Positions 1 through 9,244 of a stretch of DNA of 40,429 nt are shown here, one piece after another. This DNA comes from Rhodanobacter sp. (GTDB lineage: Bacteria; Pseudomonadota; Gammaproteobacteria; Xanthomonadales; Rhodanobacteraceae): positions 1-40,429 of the forward strand of contig DAHUXL010000009.1 of the NCBI GenBank assembly GCA_027307195.1. Reading direction: 5' to 3'. Numbering within the stretch: position 1 is the first letter of the stretch; each line of letters starts with the position of its first letter. The translations under genes and the position numbers were made by a program. Under the pieces are notes generated by a model. The model was not told the origin of the DNA. It saw only the letters and a list, made by a program, of their open reading frames with translations, and searched no databases.

Positions 1-81
1 GGCAACTGCCAGAGCAGATACCGGGGCGGCTACGACAGTGCCGAACGCAAGGGCGGTGGCAAGAACCAGTCTGCGCAACAT
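1..81 (-). CDS. mlaC: MlaC, periplasmic phospholipid-binding protein (N-terminal fragment)
   Basis: Only the first 27 codons are inside the window. The gene starts at the ATG at 81 and runs off the left edge. The visible residues form a signal peptide: MLRR, then an Ala/Leu/Val-rich core ending in a VSALAVA-like cleavage region. An AAGGAG ribosome site lies a few bases upstream. It follows mlaD by 24 bp on the same strand, the usual place of mlaC (Ttg2D), which carries phospholipid between the outer-membrane MlaA complex and the inner-membrane MlaFEDB complex. The assignment rests on position and the export signal only. Confidence 0.7.
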   Translation of the reverse strand, partial: MLRRLVLATALAFGTVVAAPVSALAVA

Positions 82-105
82 GGAAACTCCTTCAGCAAAG
101 CCGGC

Positions 106-981
106 TCAGTGTTTGCCGGCGGGGGTATCGGATGATTTGCCGGTGTCGGCAGCTTTCTTGTCGCTGGGCGAACCGTTGACCAGGAATTTGCCGATCAGAT
201 CCTCCAGCTGCATCGCGGACTGGGTCAGGATCATCTCGTCGCCATCCTTCAACATGTCGGGCGAGCCGCCGGGCTGGATCGCAACATACTGGGTGCCGAT
301 CAAACCGCTGGTGAACACCGCGGCGGCGGAATCGTCCGGAATCGTGTCGTAGCGCTTGTCGATCGCCAGCACGACCTGTGCATTCAGCTTGACCGGATCG
401 GCACGCACCGACTGCACGCTGCCGATCACCACACCGGCCATCTTCACCGGCGCGCCGACCGAGAGCGAACCGACATTGGTGAAGTCCGCCTTCACGGTGT
501 AGCTGCCGCCGACATTGTCGACCACGTTGCCGGCGCCGAAGAACTTGCCGAGCATTTCCTCCAGAGGCTCGGTCGACTTGGTCCGCGCCAGCGTGCCGCC
601 GGCCGCCAAGGCCTGCTTCGCGCTGCCGTACTGGATGCCCACGTACTGGTCGCCGAGCAGGCCGCTGGTGAAGATCGTCGCCACCGAGTCCTGCGGAATC
701 TTGTCGTAGCTCTTGTCGATCGACAGCTTCACGTCAGCCACTTCGTGGCCCGGCATCAGCGTGATCGACTGCACCTGGCCGACCCGCACACCGGCGATCT
801 TCACCGGTGCGCGCTCCTTCAGCGCACCGATGTTGGTGAACTGCGTGTCGACGATGTAGCTGTCGCCCTGATGCACGTTCGCCACCGAACTGGTCTGGGT
901 CGCCAGATAGGCCAGCGCGGCAAAGCCGAGCACGATGAACAGGCCGGTGCCGACGGCATAGGAACTTCTCGGTTGGCTCAC
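106..981 (-). CDS. mlaD: MlaD, MCE-domain lipid-transport subunit with two tandem MCE domains
   Basis: This is the membrane-anchored MCE subunit of the Mla phospholipid transporter, which sits on the periplasmic face of MlaE. It has 291 residues: an N-terminal transmembrane anchor (about 10-30), then two copies of the MCE unit at about 39-150 and 158-269, offset by 119 residues. Both copies carry the same landmarks: FTN(I/V)G(A/S)L, APVK(I/M)AGV, YD.IP.DS, FTSGL(I/L)G.QYV, and a closing L(E)(E/D)..GKF segment. E. coli MlaD has about 180 residues and one MCE domain, so the gene looks internally duplicated. The tail (270-291) is polar and low in complexity. It lies 49 bp after mlaE, in the order mlaF-mlaE-mlaD-mlaC. 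Family assignment is firm; the functional effect of the doubled domain is unknown. Confidence 0.92.
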   Translation of the reverse strand: MSQPRSSYAVGTGLFIVLGFAALAYLATQTSSVANVHQGDSYIVDTQFTNIGALKERAPVKIAGVRVGQVQSITLMPGHEVADVKLSIDKSYDKIPQDSVATIFTSGLLGDQYVGIQYGSAKQALAAGGTLARTKSTEPLEEMLGKFFGAGNVVDNVGGSYTVKADFTNVGSLSVGAPVKMAGVVIGSVQSVRADPVKLNAQVVLAIDKRYDTIPDDSAAAVFTSGLIGTQYVAIQPGGSPDMLKDGDEMILTQSAMQLEDLIGKFLVNGSPSDKKAADTGKSSDTPAGKH

Positions 982-1030
982 GGCACAATCCTCAATGGGG
1001 TACGGATAGTCGAAAGGGAGTTCATGGCAG

Positions 1031-1807
1031 TCACATCAGGAAAGCAGTAAGCACAAAGTCCAGCGCCAGGATCGCGATGGACGAAGCGACCACGGTACGG
1101 GTGGTGGCATAGGCCACGCCCTCACTGGTTGGCGGTGTGGTGAAGCCCTGGAACACGGCGATCAACGACACCACCGCGCCGAACGCCAGGCTCTTGAACA
1201 GCACGCCATTGACGATGTCGGTGTGCACGTCCACCTCCGCCGTCATGTTCGACCAGAACGTGCCGTTGTCGATGCCGAGCCAGGTCACCCCGACCAGATG
1301 ACCGCCGAACACCGCCATCGCGCAGAACACGCAGCACAGCAGCGGCATCGCGATCAGCCCGGCCAGGAAACGCGGCGTGGCGACATAGGCGATCGGATCG
1401 ACCGCCATCATCTCCATCGCGTCGATCTGGTCGGTCGCGCGCATCAGGCCGATCTCGGCGGTGATCGAGGTACCGGCGCGGCCGGCGAACAGCAGCGCGG
1501 TGACCACCGGCCCCAGCTCGCGATACACCGACAGTGCCACCACCATGCCGCTGGCCGAGGTGCCGCCGAAGATCGACAGCACGTGGTACAGCTGCAGCAT
1601 CAGCACCATGCCGACGAACAGGCCGCAGACCATGATGATGGTCAGGCTCATCGCGCCGACGAACCACAACTGGCGGATCGTCTCGCGGACATAGCGGAAG
1701 CTGCGTGGAATCGCCGCCAGCAAGGTCAGCAGGAACAGGCCGCAGTTGCCGATCTGCGTCAGCGACTGGATCACCACGTTATTGCCATGTGGTGCGCGCA
1801 CGTTCAT
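1031..1807 (-). CDS. mlaE: MlaE, ABC-transporter permease for phospholipid transport
   Basis: This 258-residue polytopic inner-membrane protein is the permease of the Mla system. It shows an N-terminal amphipathic stretch, then several hydrophobic helices (about 50-85, 95-115, 145-180, 200-225, 235-256). It carries the conserved MlaE core: RELGPVVTALLFAGRAGTSITAEIG split across 96-120, then the DQIDAMEMMAVDP motif that contacts the ATPase. The length matches the family (about 260). Its ATG overlaps the end of mlaF by 4 bases (ATGA), so the two are translationally coupled. Confidence 0.96.
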   Translation of the reverse strand: MNVRAPHGNNVVIQSLTQIGNCGLFLLTLLAAIPRSFRYVRETIRQLWFVGAMSLTIIMVCGLFVGMVLMLQLYHVLSIFGGTSASGMVVALSVYRELGPVVTALLFAGRAGTSITAEIGLMRATDQIDAMEMMAVDPIAYVATPRFLAGLIAMPLLCCVFCAMAVFGGHLVGVTWLGIDNGTFWSNMTAEVDVHTDIVNGVLFKSLAFGAVVSLIAVFQGFTTPPTSEGVAYATTRTVVASSIAILALDFVLTAFLM

Positions 1808-2640
1808 TTCGCTGCTCCAGTAAAGCCCAATGCCTGTGCCAGATCGCCGGCCGGATACTGGAACGGCACCGGGCCGTCCGCCTCACCGCCGAAAAACTGC
1901 CGCGTCCAGGGTGAACCGTCGCCGGCAATCGTCTTCGGATCGCCCTGTGCGACCACCTTGCCGTTCGCAATCAGGAATACGTGATCGGCAACCTGCTTGA
2001 CCGCATCGAGTTCGTGCGCGACCAGCACGCTGGTGATGCCGAGTGTCTGGTTGAGTGTGCGGATCAGTTTCAGCACCTGGTTCAGCGCGACCGGATCAAG
2101 CCCCACGAACGGCTCGTCGTAAATGATCAGCATGGGATCGAACACGATTGCCCGCGCCAGTGCCACGCGCCGCGCCATGCCGCCGGACAGCTCGTTCGGC
2201 ATCAGTCCGGCCGCGCCGCGCAGGCCCACCGCCTGCAGTTTCAGCAGCACCAGGTTGCGGATCAGCACTTCCGGCAACTGCGTATGCTGGCGCAGCGGAA
2301 ACGCCACATTCTCGAACACCGAGAAATCGGTCAGCAGGGCCGAGTTCTGGAACAGGTAGCCGATGCCCTCGCGCATCTTGTACAGCTGCTCGCGCGACAT
2401 GCCGGCCACGTTCTCGCCGTTGACCAGGATCTCGCCGGCATCGGCGCGCATCTGGCCGGTGATGTGCTTGAGCAGGGTAGTCTTGCCGGTGCCGCTGGGG
2501 CCCATGATCGCGGTGATCTTGCCGCGCGGAATGTCCAGATCCAGCGCGTCGAAGATGGTCTTGCCGTTGAGTACCGTGGTCAGGCCACGGATCCGCACCA
2601 GGGTGCTGTCATCAAGCATCGGGCGAACGGGGTCGGTCAT
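1804..2640 (-). CDS. mlaF: MlaF, ABC-transporter ATPase for phospholipid transport
   Basis: This is the cytoplasmic ATPase of the Mla complex, 278 residues from the ATG at 2640 (MTDPVRP). The frame stays open further upstream, but the region before MTDP does not resemble the family and overlaps gmk. Motifs in order: Walker A GPSGTGKTT (about 55-63), Q-loop in YLFQNSALL, ABC signature LSGGMARRVALARA, Walker B LIIYDEPFVGLDP, and the H-loop in VAHELD. MlaF-type proteins regularly carry LSGGM rather than LSGGQ. It is the first gene of mlaFEDC. No strong Shine-Dalgarno sequence is seen before the chosen start, so MLDDST a few codons later is an alternative. Confidence 0.95.
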   Translation of the reverse strand: MTDPVRPMLDDSTLVRIRGLTTVLNGKTIFDALDLDIPRGKITAIMGPSGTGKTTLLKHITGQMRADAGEILVNGENVAGMSREQLYKMREGIGYLFQNSALLTDFSVFENVAFPLRQHTQLPEVLIRNLVLLKLQAVGLRGAAGLMPNELSGGMARRVALARAIVFDPMLIIYDEPFVGLDPVALNQVLKLIRTLNQTLGITSVLVAHELDAVKQVADHVFLIANGKVVAQGDPKTIAGDGSPWTRQFFGGEADGPVPFQYPAGDLAQALGFTGAAK

Positions 2641-2728
2641 GGGCAGATATGGCCAGGGGGAAGCGGACAAGGTAGCCGAAGCGCACTGTGAAGGCCATGC
2701 GGGAAGCATCCCGCTACTTTGCCGGCGC

Positions 2729-3379
2729 TCAGACCTCGGCACCCAGCAGTTCGGCAATCAAGGCTTCATGCCGCTGGCATTGCAGGGCGCTGCGCAGGCG
2801 CACCGCCCGCACGATCGCCTGCAGGTCGGCCAGCGCATCCTCGAACGCGTCGTTGACCAGGATGTAGTCGAATTCATGCGCATGGGCGATCTCGCCACGC
2901 GAATTGCGCAGCCGGCGCTCGATCACCTCGACGCTGTCCGAACCGCGACCGCGCAGACGCCGCTCAAGCTCCGCCCGCGACGGCGGCAGGATGAACACGC
3001 TGACGCAATCGGGTTTGCTGCGGCGGATCTGCTCGGCGCCCTGCCAGTCGATCTCCAGCAGCACGTCGCGTCCCTGCCCCAGCAATTCCCGCACCGAGGT
3101 GCGCGAGGTGCCGTACAGGTTGCCGTGCACTTCGGCGTGCTCGAGAAAGATGCCCTCGGCGACCTCGCGCTCGAATTCGCCACGCTCGACGAAGTAGTAA
3201 TGCCGTCCGTACAGCTCGCCGGTACGCGGTGGCCGCGTGGTGTGCGATACCGACAGCGAGATCGCCGGCTCTCGCTCGAGCAGCGCGTTGACCAGGGTGG
3301 ACTTGCCGGCGCCCGAAGGCGCGGCGACCACGAACAAGGTGCCTTCGAGCGGGCTGCCAGTGGCGTCGATCGCGTTCAT
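2729..3379 (-). CDS. gmk: Guanylate kinase
   Basis: It phosphorylates GMP to GDP with ATP in the cytoplasm, an essential step of guanine nucleotide synthesis. The 216 residues include the P-loop APSGAGKST (about 19-27), the GMP-binding segment SHTTRPPRTGE.YG..Y.F, the EIDWQGAEQI strand and the lid with RLRGRGSDS. The length is typical (about 205-220). Its ATG overlaps the stop codon of yicC by 4 bases (ATGA), giving a yicC-gmk pair. About 90 bp separate it from mlaF downstream on the same strand. Confidence 0.97.
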   Translation of the reverse strand: MNAIDATGSPLEGTLFVVAAPSGAGKSTLVNALLEREPAISLSVSHTTRPPRTGELYGRHYYFVERGEFEREVAEGIFLEHAEVHGNLYGTSRTSVRELLGQGRDVLLEIDWQGAEQIRRSKPDCVSVFILPPSRAELERRLRGRGSDSVEVIERRLRNSRGEIAHAHEFDYILVNDAFEDALADLQAIVRAVRLRSALQCQRHEALIAELLGAEV

Positions 3380-4239
3380 TCGATGTTCTGCACCTGTTCG
3401 CGCATCTGCTCGATCAGCACCTTCAGCTCGACCGCGGCATTGGTGCTGCGCGCATCGACCGATTTGGAACCCAGCGTGTTCGCCTCGCGGTTGAACTCCT
3501 GCATCAGGAAATCCAGCCGCCGCCCGACCGGCTCCTGCAACCCGAGCACCCGCCGCGTTTCAGTGATGTGCGTGCTGAGCCGGTCCAGCTCCTCGTCGAC
3601 ATCGGTGCGGGTGATCTGCAATACCAGTTCCTGCTCCAGTCGACCCGGCTCGACCGGCTGCTTCAGATCGGCCAGCCGCGTTTCCAAGCGGGTCCGCAGC
3701 GCGGCGCGAATTTCCGGCATCCAGCTGCGCACATCGGCGACCACGCGCTCGATGGCGTCCAGCTTGTCGCGCAGTATCTCGCCCAGCTTCTCGCCCTCGC
3801 GTTCGCGCGTGGCGGTCAGCGCATCCAGCGCGCGATCGAGCACGTCGAACAGCGCGGTCTGCTGCGCTTCCGGATCCGTCTCGGCCTGCTGCATCACGCC
3901 GGGAAAGCGCAGCAGCTCGGTGAATTCGATACGCATTTTCGGGAAGCGCGCTTCCATATCCAGGGACAGTTCGGACAACCGCGACAAGAGCGCGTTGTTG
4001 ATTTGCAGCGATTCGCTGCGCGCATCGCCGCCGCGCAAACGTACGGTCAGATCGAGCTTGCCGCGCGACAGTTTCGCCGCCACCCGTTCGCGCAGCTGCG
4101 ACTCGAAATTGCGCAATTCGTCCGGCAGCCGCGGGCTCAGCTCCAGATAGCGGTGGTTGACCGTGCGCAGCTCGCAGCTGAGCGTGCCGGCGGAACCGGT
4201 GGTTTCGGCACTGGCGTAAGCCGTCATGCTGCGGATCAT
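3376..4239 (-). CDS. yicC: YicC-family endoribonuclease
   Basis: The 287 residues start MIRSMTAYASAE and equal the length of E. coli YicC. The N-terminal MTAYA, the CELRTVNHRYLELSPRLP segment and the C-terminal GRRLDFLMQEFNREANTLGSKS block are hallmarks of the YicC family. E. coli YicC has been reported as an endoribonuclease acting on small RNAs. The frame stays open far upstream, but that part overlaps rph and does not look like protein, so the start at 4239 is chosen. It is divergent from rph with 93 bp between start codons, and is coupled to gmk. Confidence 0.95.
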   Translation of the reverse strand: MIRSMTAYASAETTGSAGTLSCELRTVNHRYLELSPRLPDELRNFESQLRERVAAKLSRGKLDLTVRLRGGDARSESLQINNALLSRLSELSLDMEARFPKMRIEFTELLRFPGVMQQAETDPEAQQTALFDVLDRALDALTATREREGEKLGEILRDKLDAIERVVADVRSWMPEIRAALRTRLETRLADLKQPVEPGRLEQELVLQITRTDVDEELDRLSTHITETRRVLGLQEPVGRRLDFLMQEFNREANTLGSKSVDARSTNAAVELKVLIEQMREQVQNIE

Positions 4240-4332
4240 CTGGCGCCGTCCGGACGTTGGGAAAGGGTGCAATGGTAAACTCTCCCGTCCCGCCTTGCCC
4301 AATCCGGCCAAGCGACGCCAGGAACGACCCCC

Positions 4333-5064
4333 ATGAATCCCGTCACCCGTCCCAGTGGCCGCGCCAGCGACCAGCTGCGCACCGTCAGCATCGAACGCCA
4401 CTACACCTGCCATGCCGAAGGTTCGGTGCTGGTGAGCTTCGGCGACACCCGCGTGCTGTGCACCGCCAGCATCGAGGACCGCGCGCCGGCATGGCTGCGC
4501 GGCAAGGGCGAGGGCTGGGTCACCGCCGAATACGGCATGCTGCCGCGCGCCACCAACACCCGCATGCAGCGCGAAGCCGCGCGCGGCGGCCAGGGTGGCC
4601 GCACGATGGAGATCCAGCGTCTGATCGGCCGCTCGCTGCGCGCCTGTGTCAATCGCCAAGCACTGGGCGAGCGCGTGATCACGCTCGACTGCGACGTGCT
4701 GCAGGCCGACGGCGGCACCCGAACCGCCGCGATCACCGGCGCCTACGTGGCGCTGGTCGATGCGGTGAACCTGCTGATGAAGCGCGAGAACCTCAAGCGC
4801 AATCCGATCGTCGGTGCGGTTGCCGCGGTCTCGGTCGGCATCTATCAGGGCATACCGGTACTCGATCTGGATTACGTCGAGGACTCCGGTTGTGACACCG
4901 ACATGAACGTGGTGATGAACGACGGCGGCGGCTTCATCGAGGTGCAAGGCACCGCCGAAGGCCATGCGTTCCGCCGCGACGAGATGGATGGCTTGCTGGC
5001 GCTGGCCGAGAAAGGCATCGGTGAGCTGGTTGTCGCACAGCGCGCGGCACTGGCACAGGGCTGA
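4333..5064 (+). CDS. rph: Ribonuclease PH
   Basis: This is a phosphorolytic 3'-5' exoribonuclease that trims tRNA 3' ends; the active form is a hexameric ring. The 243 residues match the usual 238-245. Visible family signatures are RPSGR at the N-terminus, [14 protein letters not shown], the [10 protein letters not shown] phosphate/RNA-binding region, RLIGRSLRA and the [19 protein letters not shown] core. The C-terminal ..[11 protein letters not shown] block is intact, so unlike E. coli K-12 there is no frameshift. It heads the plus-strand group rph-rdgB-hemW and is followed by rdgB after 5 bases. Confidence 0.97.
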   Translation: MNPVTRPSGRASDQLRTVSIERHYTCHAEGSVLVSFGDTRVLCTASIEDRAPAWLRGKGEGWVTAEYGMLPRATNTRMQREAARGGQGGRTMEIQRLIGRSLRACVNRQALGERVITLDCDVLQADGGTRTAAITGAYVALVDAVNLLMKRENLKRNPIVGAVAAVSVGIYQGIPVLDLDYVEDSGCDTDMNVVMNDGGGFIEVQGTAEGHAFRRDEMDGLLALAEKGIGELVVAQRAALAQG

Positions 5065-5069
5065 GCCCG

Positions 5070-5669
5070 ATGTCGCGCATCGTGCTGGCCAGCAGCAATC
5101 CGGGCAAGCTCAAGGAGTTTGGCGCACTACTGGCTGACAGCGCCCTTGAAGTCATAGCGCAGGCCAGCCTGGGCATCGGCGACGCCGAGGAAACCGGCCT
5201 GACCTTCCTTGAGAACGCCCTGCTCAAGGCACGCCACGCCGCGCAGGCCAGCGGTCTCCCGGCGCTGGCAGACGACTCGGGCTTGTGCGTGGACCATCTG
5301 CATGGCGCGCCCGGCCTGTACTCGGCGCGCTACAGCGGTGGCCACGGCGACGCCGCGGCGAACAACGCAAAACTGCTGCGCGAGCTCGATGGCGTGCCGG
5401 CACCCCAACGCGGCGCGTTCTTCATCTGCGTGCTGGTACTCCTGCAGCACGCCAACGATCCGGCCCCCCTGATCGCCGAGGCACGTTGGCACGGGCAGAT
5501 CTTGACCGAAGGTCGCGGCAGTGGCGGCTTCGGCTACAACCCGGTATTCCTGCCTGAAGGCCATGACCAGAGCGTGGCCGAAATGGACGACGCGTTGAAG
5601 AACCGACTCAGCCACCGCGGCCAGGCCCTCGCCCTGCTGCACGATCGGCTGCGCGAACTGCACGCATGA
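5070..5669 (+). CDS. rdgB: dITP/XTP pyrophosphatase (RdgB/HAM1 family)
   Basis: It hydrolyses the non-canonical purine triphosphates dITP, ITP and XTP to monophosphates and so keeps them out of DNA and RNA. The 199 residues match the family (about 197). Signatures are SSNPGKLKEF at the N-terminus, TFLENALLKARHAA, the catalytic LADDSGLCVDHL, GAPGLYSARYSG, and the closing GFGYNPVFLPEGHD followed by LSHRGQAL. It sits 5 bases after rph and overlaps hemW by 4 bases (ATGA), so co-transcription of the three is likely. Confidence 0.97.
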   Translation: MSRIVLASSNPGKLKEFGALLADSALEVIAQASLGIGDAEETGLTFLENALLKARHAAQASGLPALADDSGLCVDHLHGAPGLYSARYSGGHGDAAANNAKLLRELDGVPAPQRGAFFICVLVLLQHANDPAPLIAEARWHGQILTEGRGSGGFGYNPVFLPEGHDQSVAEMDDALKNRLSHRGQALALLHDRLRELHA

Positions 5670-6832
5670 GCCTCATCGCACCACCGCTGTCGCTGTACAT
5701 CCACATGCCGTGGTGCGTGAAGAAGTGCCCGTACTGCGACTTCAATTCGCATGGCCTGCGCAGCGAGCCGCCGCCATATGCCGACTACATTGATCACCTG
5801 CTCGCCGATCTGGATGCCGACCGCGCCGACTTTGGCGCGGCGCTCGAAGGCCGGCCGATCATCAGCATCTTTTTTGGCGGCGGCACACCGAGTCTCTTTT
5901 CGCCCGAACTGATCGACCGCTTGCTTGATGGCGTGCGCGAACGCCTGCCGCTGGCCAGCGATGCCGAGATCACGCTGGAGACCAATCCTGGCACCGTCGA
6001 GCACGGTCGCTTCGATGGCTATCTGGCCGCCGGCGTCAACCGCATCTCGTTCGGCGTGCAGAGTTTCGACGACGACAAGCTGAAGCGGCTCGGCCGCATC
6101 CATTCGGCAGGCGAAGCGGAAGCCGCGGTGAAATCGGCACAGGACGCCGGCTACACCAACATCAACCTCGACCTGATGTACGCACTGCCGCAGCAGACGC
6201 TGGACGGCGCGCTGGCCGACGTGGAGCGTGCGGTCGCGCTGCAGCCCACGCATATCTCGCACTACCAGCTGACACTGGAGCCGAACACCGCGTTCGCCGC
6301 CAACCCGCCGCCGTTGCCGGATGACGATCACGCCTGGGCGATGCAGGAAGCCTGCGAAACCCGCCTCGCCGCTACCGGCTATGGCCAGTACGAAATCTCC
6401 GCGTATGCGCAGCCCGACCGACGTTGCGTGCACAACCTCAACTACTGGCAGTTCGGCGATTACCTCGGCATCGGGGCGGGCGCGCACGGCAAGCTCAGCG
6501 ACGACGCCGGCGGCCAGGTGCAGCGGCGCTGGAAAACCCGCCACCCGCGCGCCTACCTGGAAGCTTCCGGCGGCGCCGCACGCATCGGCGGCGACAACGA
6601 AGTCAGTGCCGCCGAACTGCCGTTCGAGTACATGCTGAACGCACTGCGCCTGATCGATGGCGTACCGCTGACTGCTTTCCCCGAACGCACCGGCCTGCCG
6701 CCCGACCGCATCGCCGCCGGACTGGCTTCAGCCCGCCAGCGCGGCTGGCTGCATGACGATCCGCAGCTGCTGCATACCACCGCGCTGGGCCAGCGCTTTC
6801 TCAACGATGTGATCGCCAGTTTTCTCGACTGA
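5666..6832 (+). CDS. hemW: HemW, radical-SAM heme chaperone
   Basis: HemW is a radical-SAM-fold protein that binds heme and is thought to insert it into respiratory enzymes. The annotation as coproporphyrinogen oxidase is an old misnomer for this branch. The 388 residues carry the [4Fe-4S]/SAM motif as C17-x3-C21-x2-C24 followed by D-F, the GGGTPS motif, the QSFDDDKLKRLGRIH segment and the HemW-type CVHNLNYWQFGDYLGIGAGAHG block. The extra cysteine of HemN proper is not seen after C24. It overlaps rdgB by 4 bases. A heme chaperone 4.6 kb upstream of a cytochrome bd operon is fitting but not proof of a link. Confidence 0.94.
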   Translation: MSLIAPPLSLYIHMPWCVKKCPYCDFNSHGLRSEPPPYADYIDHLLADLDADRADFGAALEGRPIISIFFGGGTPSLFSPELIDRLLDGVRERLPLASDAEITLETNPGTVEHGRFDGYLAAGVNRISFGVQSFDDDKLKRLGRIHSAGEAEAAVKSAQDAGYTNINLDLMYALPQQTLDGALADVERAVALQPTHISHYQLTLEPNTAFAANPPPLPDDDHAWAMQEACETRLAATGYGQYEISAYAQPDRRCVHNLNYWQFGDYLGIGAGAHGKLSDDAGGQVQRRWKTRHPRAYLEASGGAARIGGDNEVSAAELPFEYMLNALRLIDGVPLTAFPERTGLPPDRIAAGLASARQRGWLHDDPQLLHTTALGQRFLNDVIASFLD

Positions 6833-6910
6833 AGCGACCCTGGCCAGCGATGGCATAGCCGCGACAACCGGCATAGACTGAGGACTCCGGGGGAAAACAC
6901 AGGTTCTTGC

Positions 6911-9244
6911 ATGGATGTCGGACAGGATCGACGCCGCTCGCTCGCGTCGCACCAAGGCACTCGCCTCAGCAGCGGGCGCTGGCCCGCGCGCGCGCAGCGG
7001 CTGCTCGAAGCCAGCTACACGCTCTGTGCGGAGGGACTGCACGAACCCTTGCGGCGTTGCCTGAACGAGTTCGAGCAGCAGCTTTTTGCACTGGCCGAGC
7101 GGGCACACCGACCAAGCGAGCAGCAGGAGTGCTTCGCCAGCCGGCAACGCGTACTGCAGGATCGGGCCACATTCGAACAACGCTTCATGGAGCGGCTTGG
7201 CGCCACGATCAATGCACTCGACAGCGCCGCCAGCCAACCCGCCGACAGCGCGACCGAGGCTGCGCCATGGCACTCGCTGGAGCTGCTCGACACGGTCGAA
7301 CAGGATCTGACCCTGGCACTGGAGCAGCTGGGTGCCCGTGGCGAAGTGCGGCATAGCAGCGTGCTGTACGAACTGAGTTACCGGATGGGTGTGCTGATCG
7401 GCGCGCCCCCCCTGGAAGGTCAGGCACTGCCGCTGGGACCGCACGCACTGGCGCAGGTATGCCAGCAGGCCAGCGCCGAACTCGAACTGCCACTGGAACA
7501 CCAGTTGTTGCTGTTGCAGCACTTCGATCAATCGGTGCTGCAATCGCTGGCACCGCTGTATGACACCATCAATGCGCAACTGCAGGCCGACGGCATCCTG
7601 CCGCAGCTGCGCAGCATTCCGATTCCGCGGCATATCAGCAAACGACCACGTGCGGCCGCCGGCGAAGCCGCCGCATCCACCGAACCAGCCGCCGCTTCTT
7701 CCACTGGCAATCCGGGTACGGCGCATAGTGGCAGCGGCAGCGCCAGTGGCGGCCCCATCGAGGTGCTGGAATCACTGCGCGATCTGCTGGCGCAGCAGCG
7801 CGCCAGTCAGGGCGGCGCCTACGGCCAGCCGGCCGGCCGCGCTGCCAGCGAGGATGAGTTGCAGTCCGCACTCGGCGCGCTGCAGCAACATCTGACCCAG
7901 GTCACCGACCGCGCCAGCCGTGAGCTGCGCAGCGCCGCACGGCTGCGCGAGGAATTGCTGGCCCAGCTCAACTTCGGCAAGCCCAGCGACGCCCCGCGTA
8001 CCCAGCTCAGCGGCGAACAGGGCGACAAGGTGGAACTGGTGGCACGGCTGTTCGAACAGCTCGGCCAGCAACTGCAACATGGCGGCAATGCCAAGACCTT
8101 GCTCAGCGACCTGCAGTTGCCGGTGCTGCGCATGGCCGTCGCCGACCGTACATTTTTCGAGAAGCGCGAGCATCCGGCGCGCCGACTGCTGGACACGGTC
8201 ACCGCCACGGCCAACGACTGGCTCGACGGCAGCGACGACGAGAGCAACCGGCCACTGGCGACCAAGCTCGAACAGCTGGTCAGCCGTGCCAATCAGGAAC
8301 CGCCCAGCGCCGGTCTGTACACCACCTTGCTGGCCGATATCGAGCATCACCTGGCCCTGCTCACGCGCAAGGCACAGGCCGCCGAACGCCGCCATGTGGA
8401 AGCAGCGCAGGGGCGCGAGCGGCTGGATCAGGCGCGCCAGCGCGCCAGCGAGCTGATGGCCGAACGCTTTGCGCAATCGCCCCCACGCGGCCTGCTGCGC
8501 GCACTGCTGGACCGGGCGTGGTCGGACGTGCTGGCACTGACCCTGCTGCGTCACGGCGAGGAAAGCGATGCATTCGGGGCACAGCTGGCGATCACCGATC
8601 AACTGCTCGGTCGCCTGCCCGTTGGCGATCGCGCGAAATTGCAGCGAAACGTGGAGAGCGGCCTGCAGCAGATCGGCATGCATGCAGAGGAAGCGGTGCA
8701 GGTGGCGCAGCGACTGCTCGGGGCGGGTAAACCCGACCCGGCAGTGGAACTGCCCAGCGCCACCGATCTCGCGCTGCGCCTGAAACAGCATCAACGCCTG
8801 GGCGAACATCAGGCTACCCAACCTGAGCCGGCAACCAGTCATCCCGCACAGGCTTCCGAGCAGCCAGCACAGACTCCTGCACGTGCCCAGCCACAGACGC
8901 CGGAACCCAGCCCGCGTGAGCGGCGCATCGAGCAGCATCTGCGCGAACTGCCGTTCGGCAGCTGGTTCGAATTCATCGACCCCGTCAGCGGGCAGATCAC
9001 GCGGCGCAAGCTGGCCTGGTACTCGCCGATGTCCGGACGCTGCCTGCTGGTCAGCCGACGCGGTCAGCGCGGCGAGGAAGTGACCTTGAGCCAGCTGGCC
9101 CACGAAGTGGCCAGTGGCCGCGTGTCCGAGGTGGTGGAGCAGCGCGAGAGCCTGCTCGATCGTGCCTGGCGCAGCCTCACCGGCAGCCTGCGCCAGCCGA
9201 CCGCTGCCAAACAGTCCACGTCACCGGGATCCGATCGCCGATGA
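6911..9244 (+). CDS. DUF1631-family protein
   Basis: This is a 777-residue soluble protein with no transmembrane segment or signal peptide. The N-terminal part (about 20-230) and middle part (about 300-620) are helical and rich in Gln, Leu and Arg. They are separated by an Ala/Ser/Gly-rich linker (about 245-275), and a Pro/Gln-rich linker (about 640-675) precedes a compact C-terminal domain. That domain begins near ERRIEQHLRELPFGSWFEF and contains RKLAWYSPMSGRCLLVSRRG, the recognisable end of DUF1631 proteins, which looks like a beta-barrel of PilZ type. The biochemical role is unknown. Its stop overlaps the ATG of the PilZ gene (ATGA), which suggests a joint function, perhaps in cyclic-di-GMP signalling (inference). 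Confidence 0.85.
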   Translation: MDVGQDRRRSLASHQGTRLSSGRWPARAQRLLEASYTLCAEGLHEPLRRCLNEFEQQLFALAERAHRPSEQQECFASRQRVLQDRATFEQRFMERLGATINALDSAASQPADSATEAAPWHSLELLDTVEQDLTLALEQLGARGEVRHSSVLYELSYRMGVLIGAPPLEGQALPLGPHALAQVCQQASAELELPLEHQLLLLQHFDQSVLQSLAPLYDTINAQLQADGILPQLRSIPIPRHISKRPRAAAGEAAASTEPAAASSTGNPGTAHSGSGSASGGPIEVLESLRDLLAQQRASQGGAYGQPAGRAASEDELQSALGALQQHLTQVTDRASRELRSAARLREELLAQLNFGKPSDAPRTQLSGEQGDKVELVARLFEQLGQQLQHGGNAKTLLSDLQLPVLRMAVADRTFFEKREHPARRLLDTVTATANDWLDGSDDESNRPLATKLEQLVSRANQEPPSAGLYTTLLADIEHHLALLTRKAQAAERRHVEAAQGRERLDQARQRASELMAERFAQSPPRGLLRALLDRAWSDVLALTLLRHGEESDAFGAQLAITDQLLGRLPVGDRAKLQRNVESGLQQIGMHAEEAVQVAQRLLGAGKPDPAVELPSATDLALRLKQHQRLGEHQATQPEPATSHPAQASEQPAQTPARAQPQTPEPSPRERRIEQHLRELPFGSWFEFIDPVSGQITRRKLAWYSPMSGRCLLVSRRGQRGEEVTLSQLAHEVASGRVSEVVEQRESLLDRAWRSLTGSLRQPTAAKQSTSPGSDRR

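Noticed and set aside
2363-4150. Plus-strand open frame of about 595 codons over mlaF, gmk and yicC
   Set aside because: It overlaps three clear minus-strand genes; its Ser/Arg-rich composition is that of a shadow frame.
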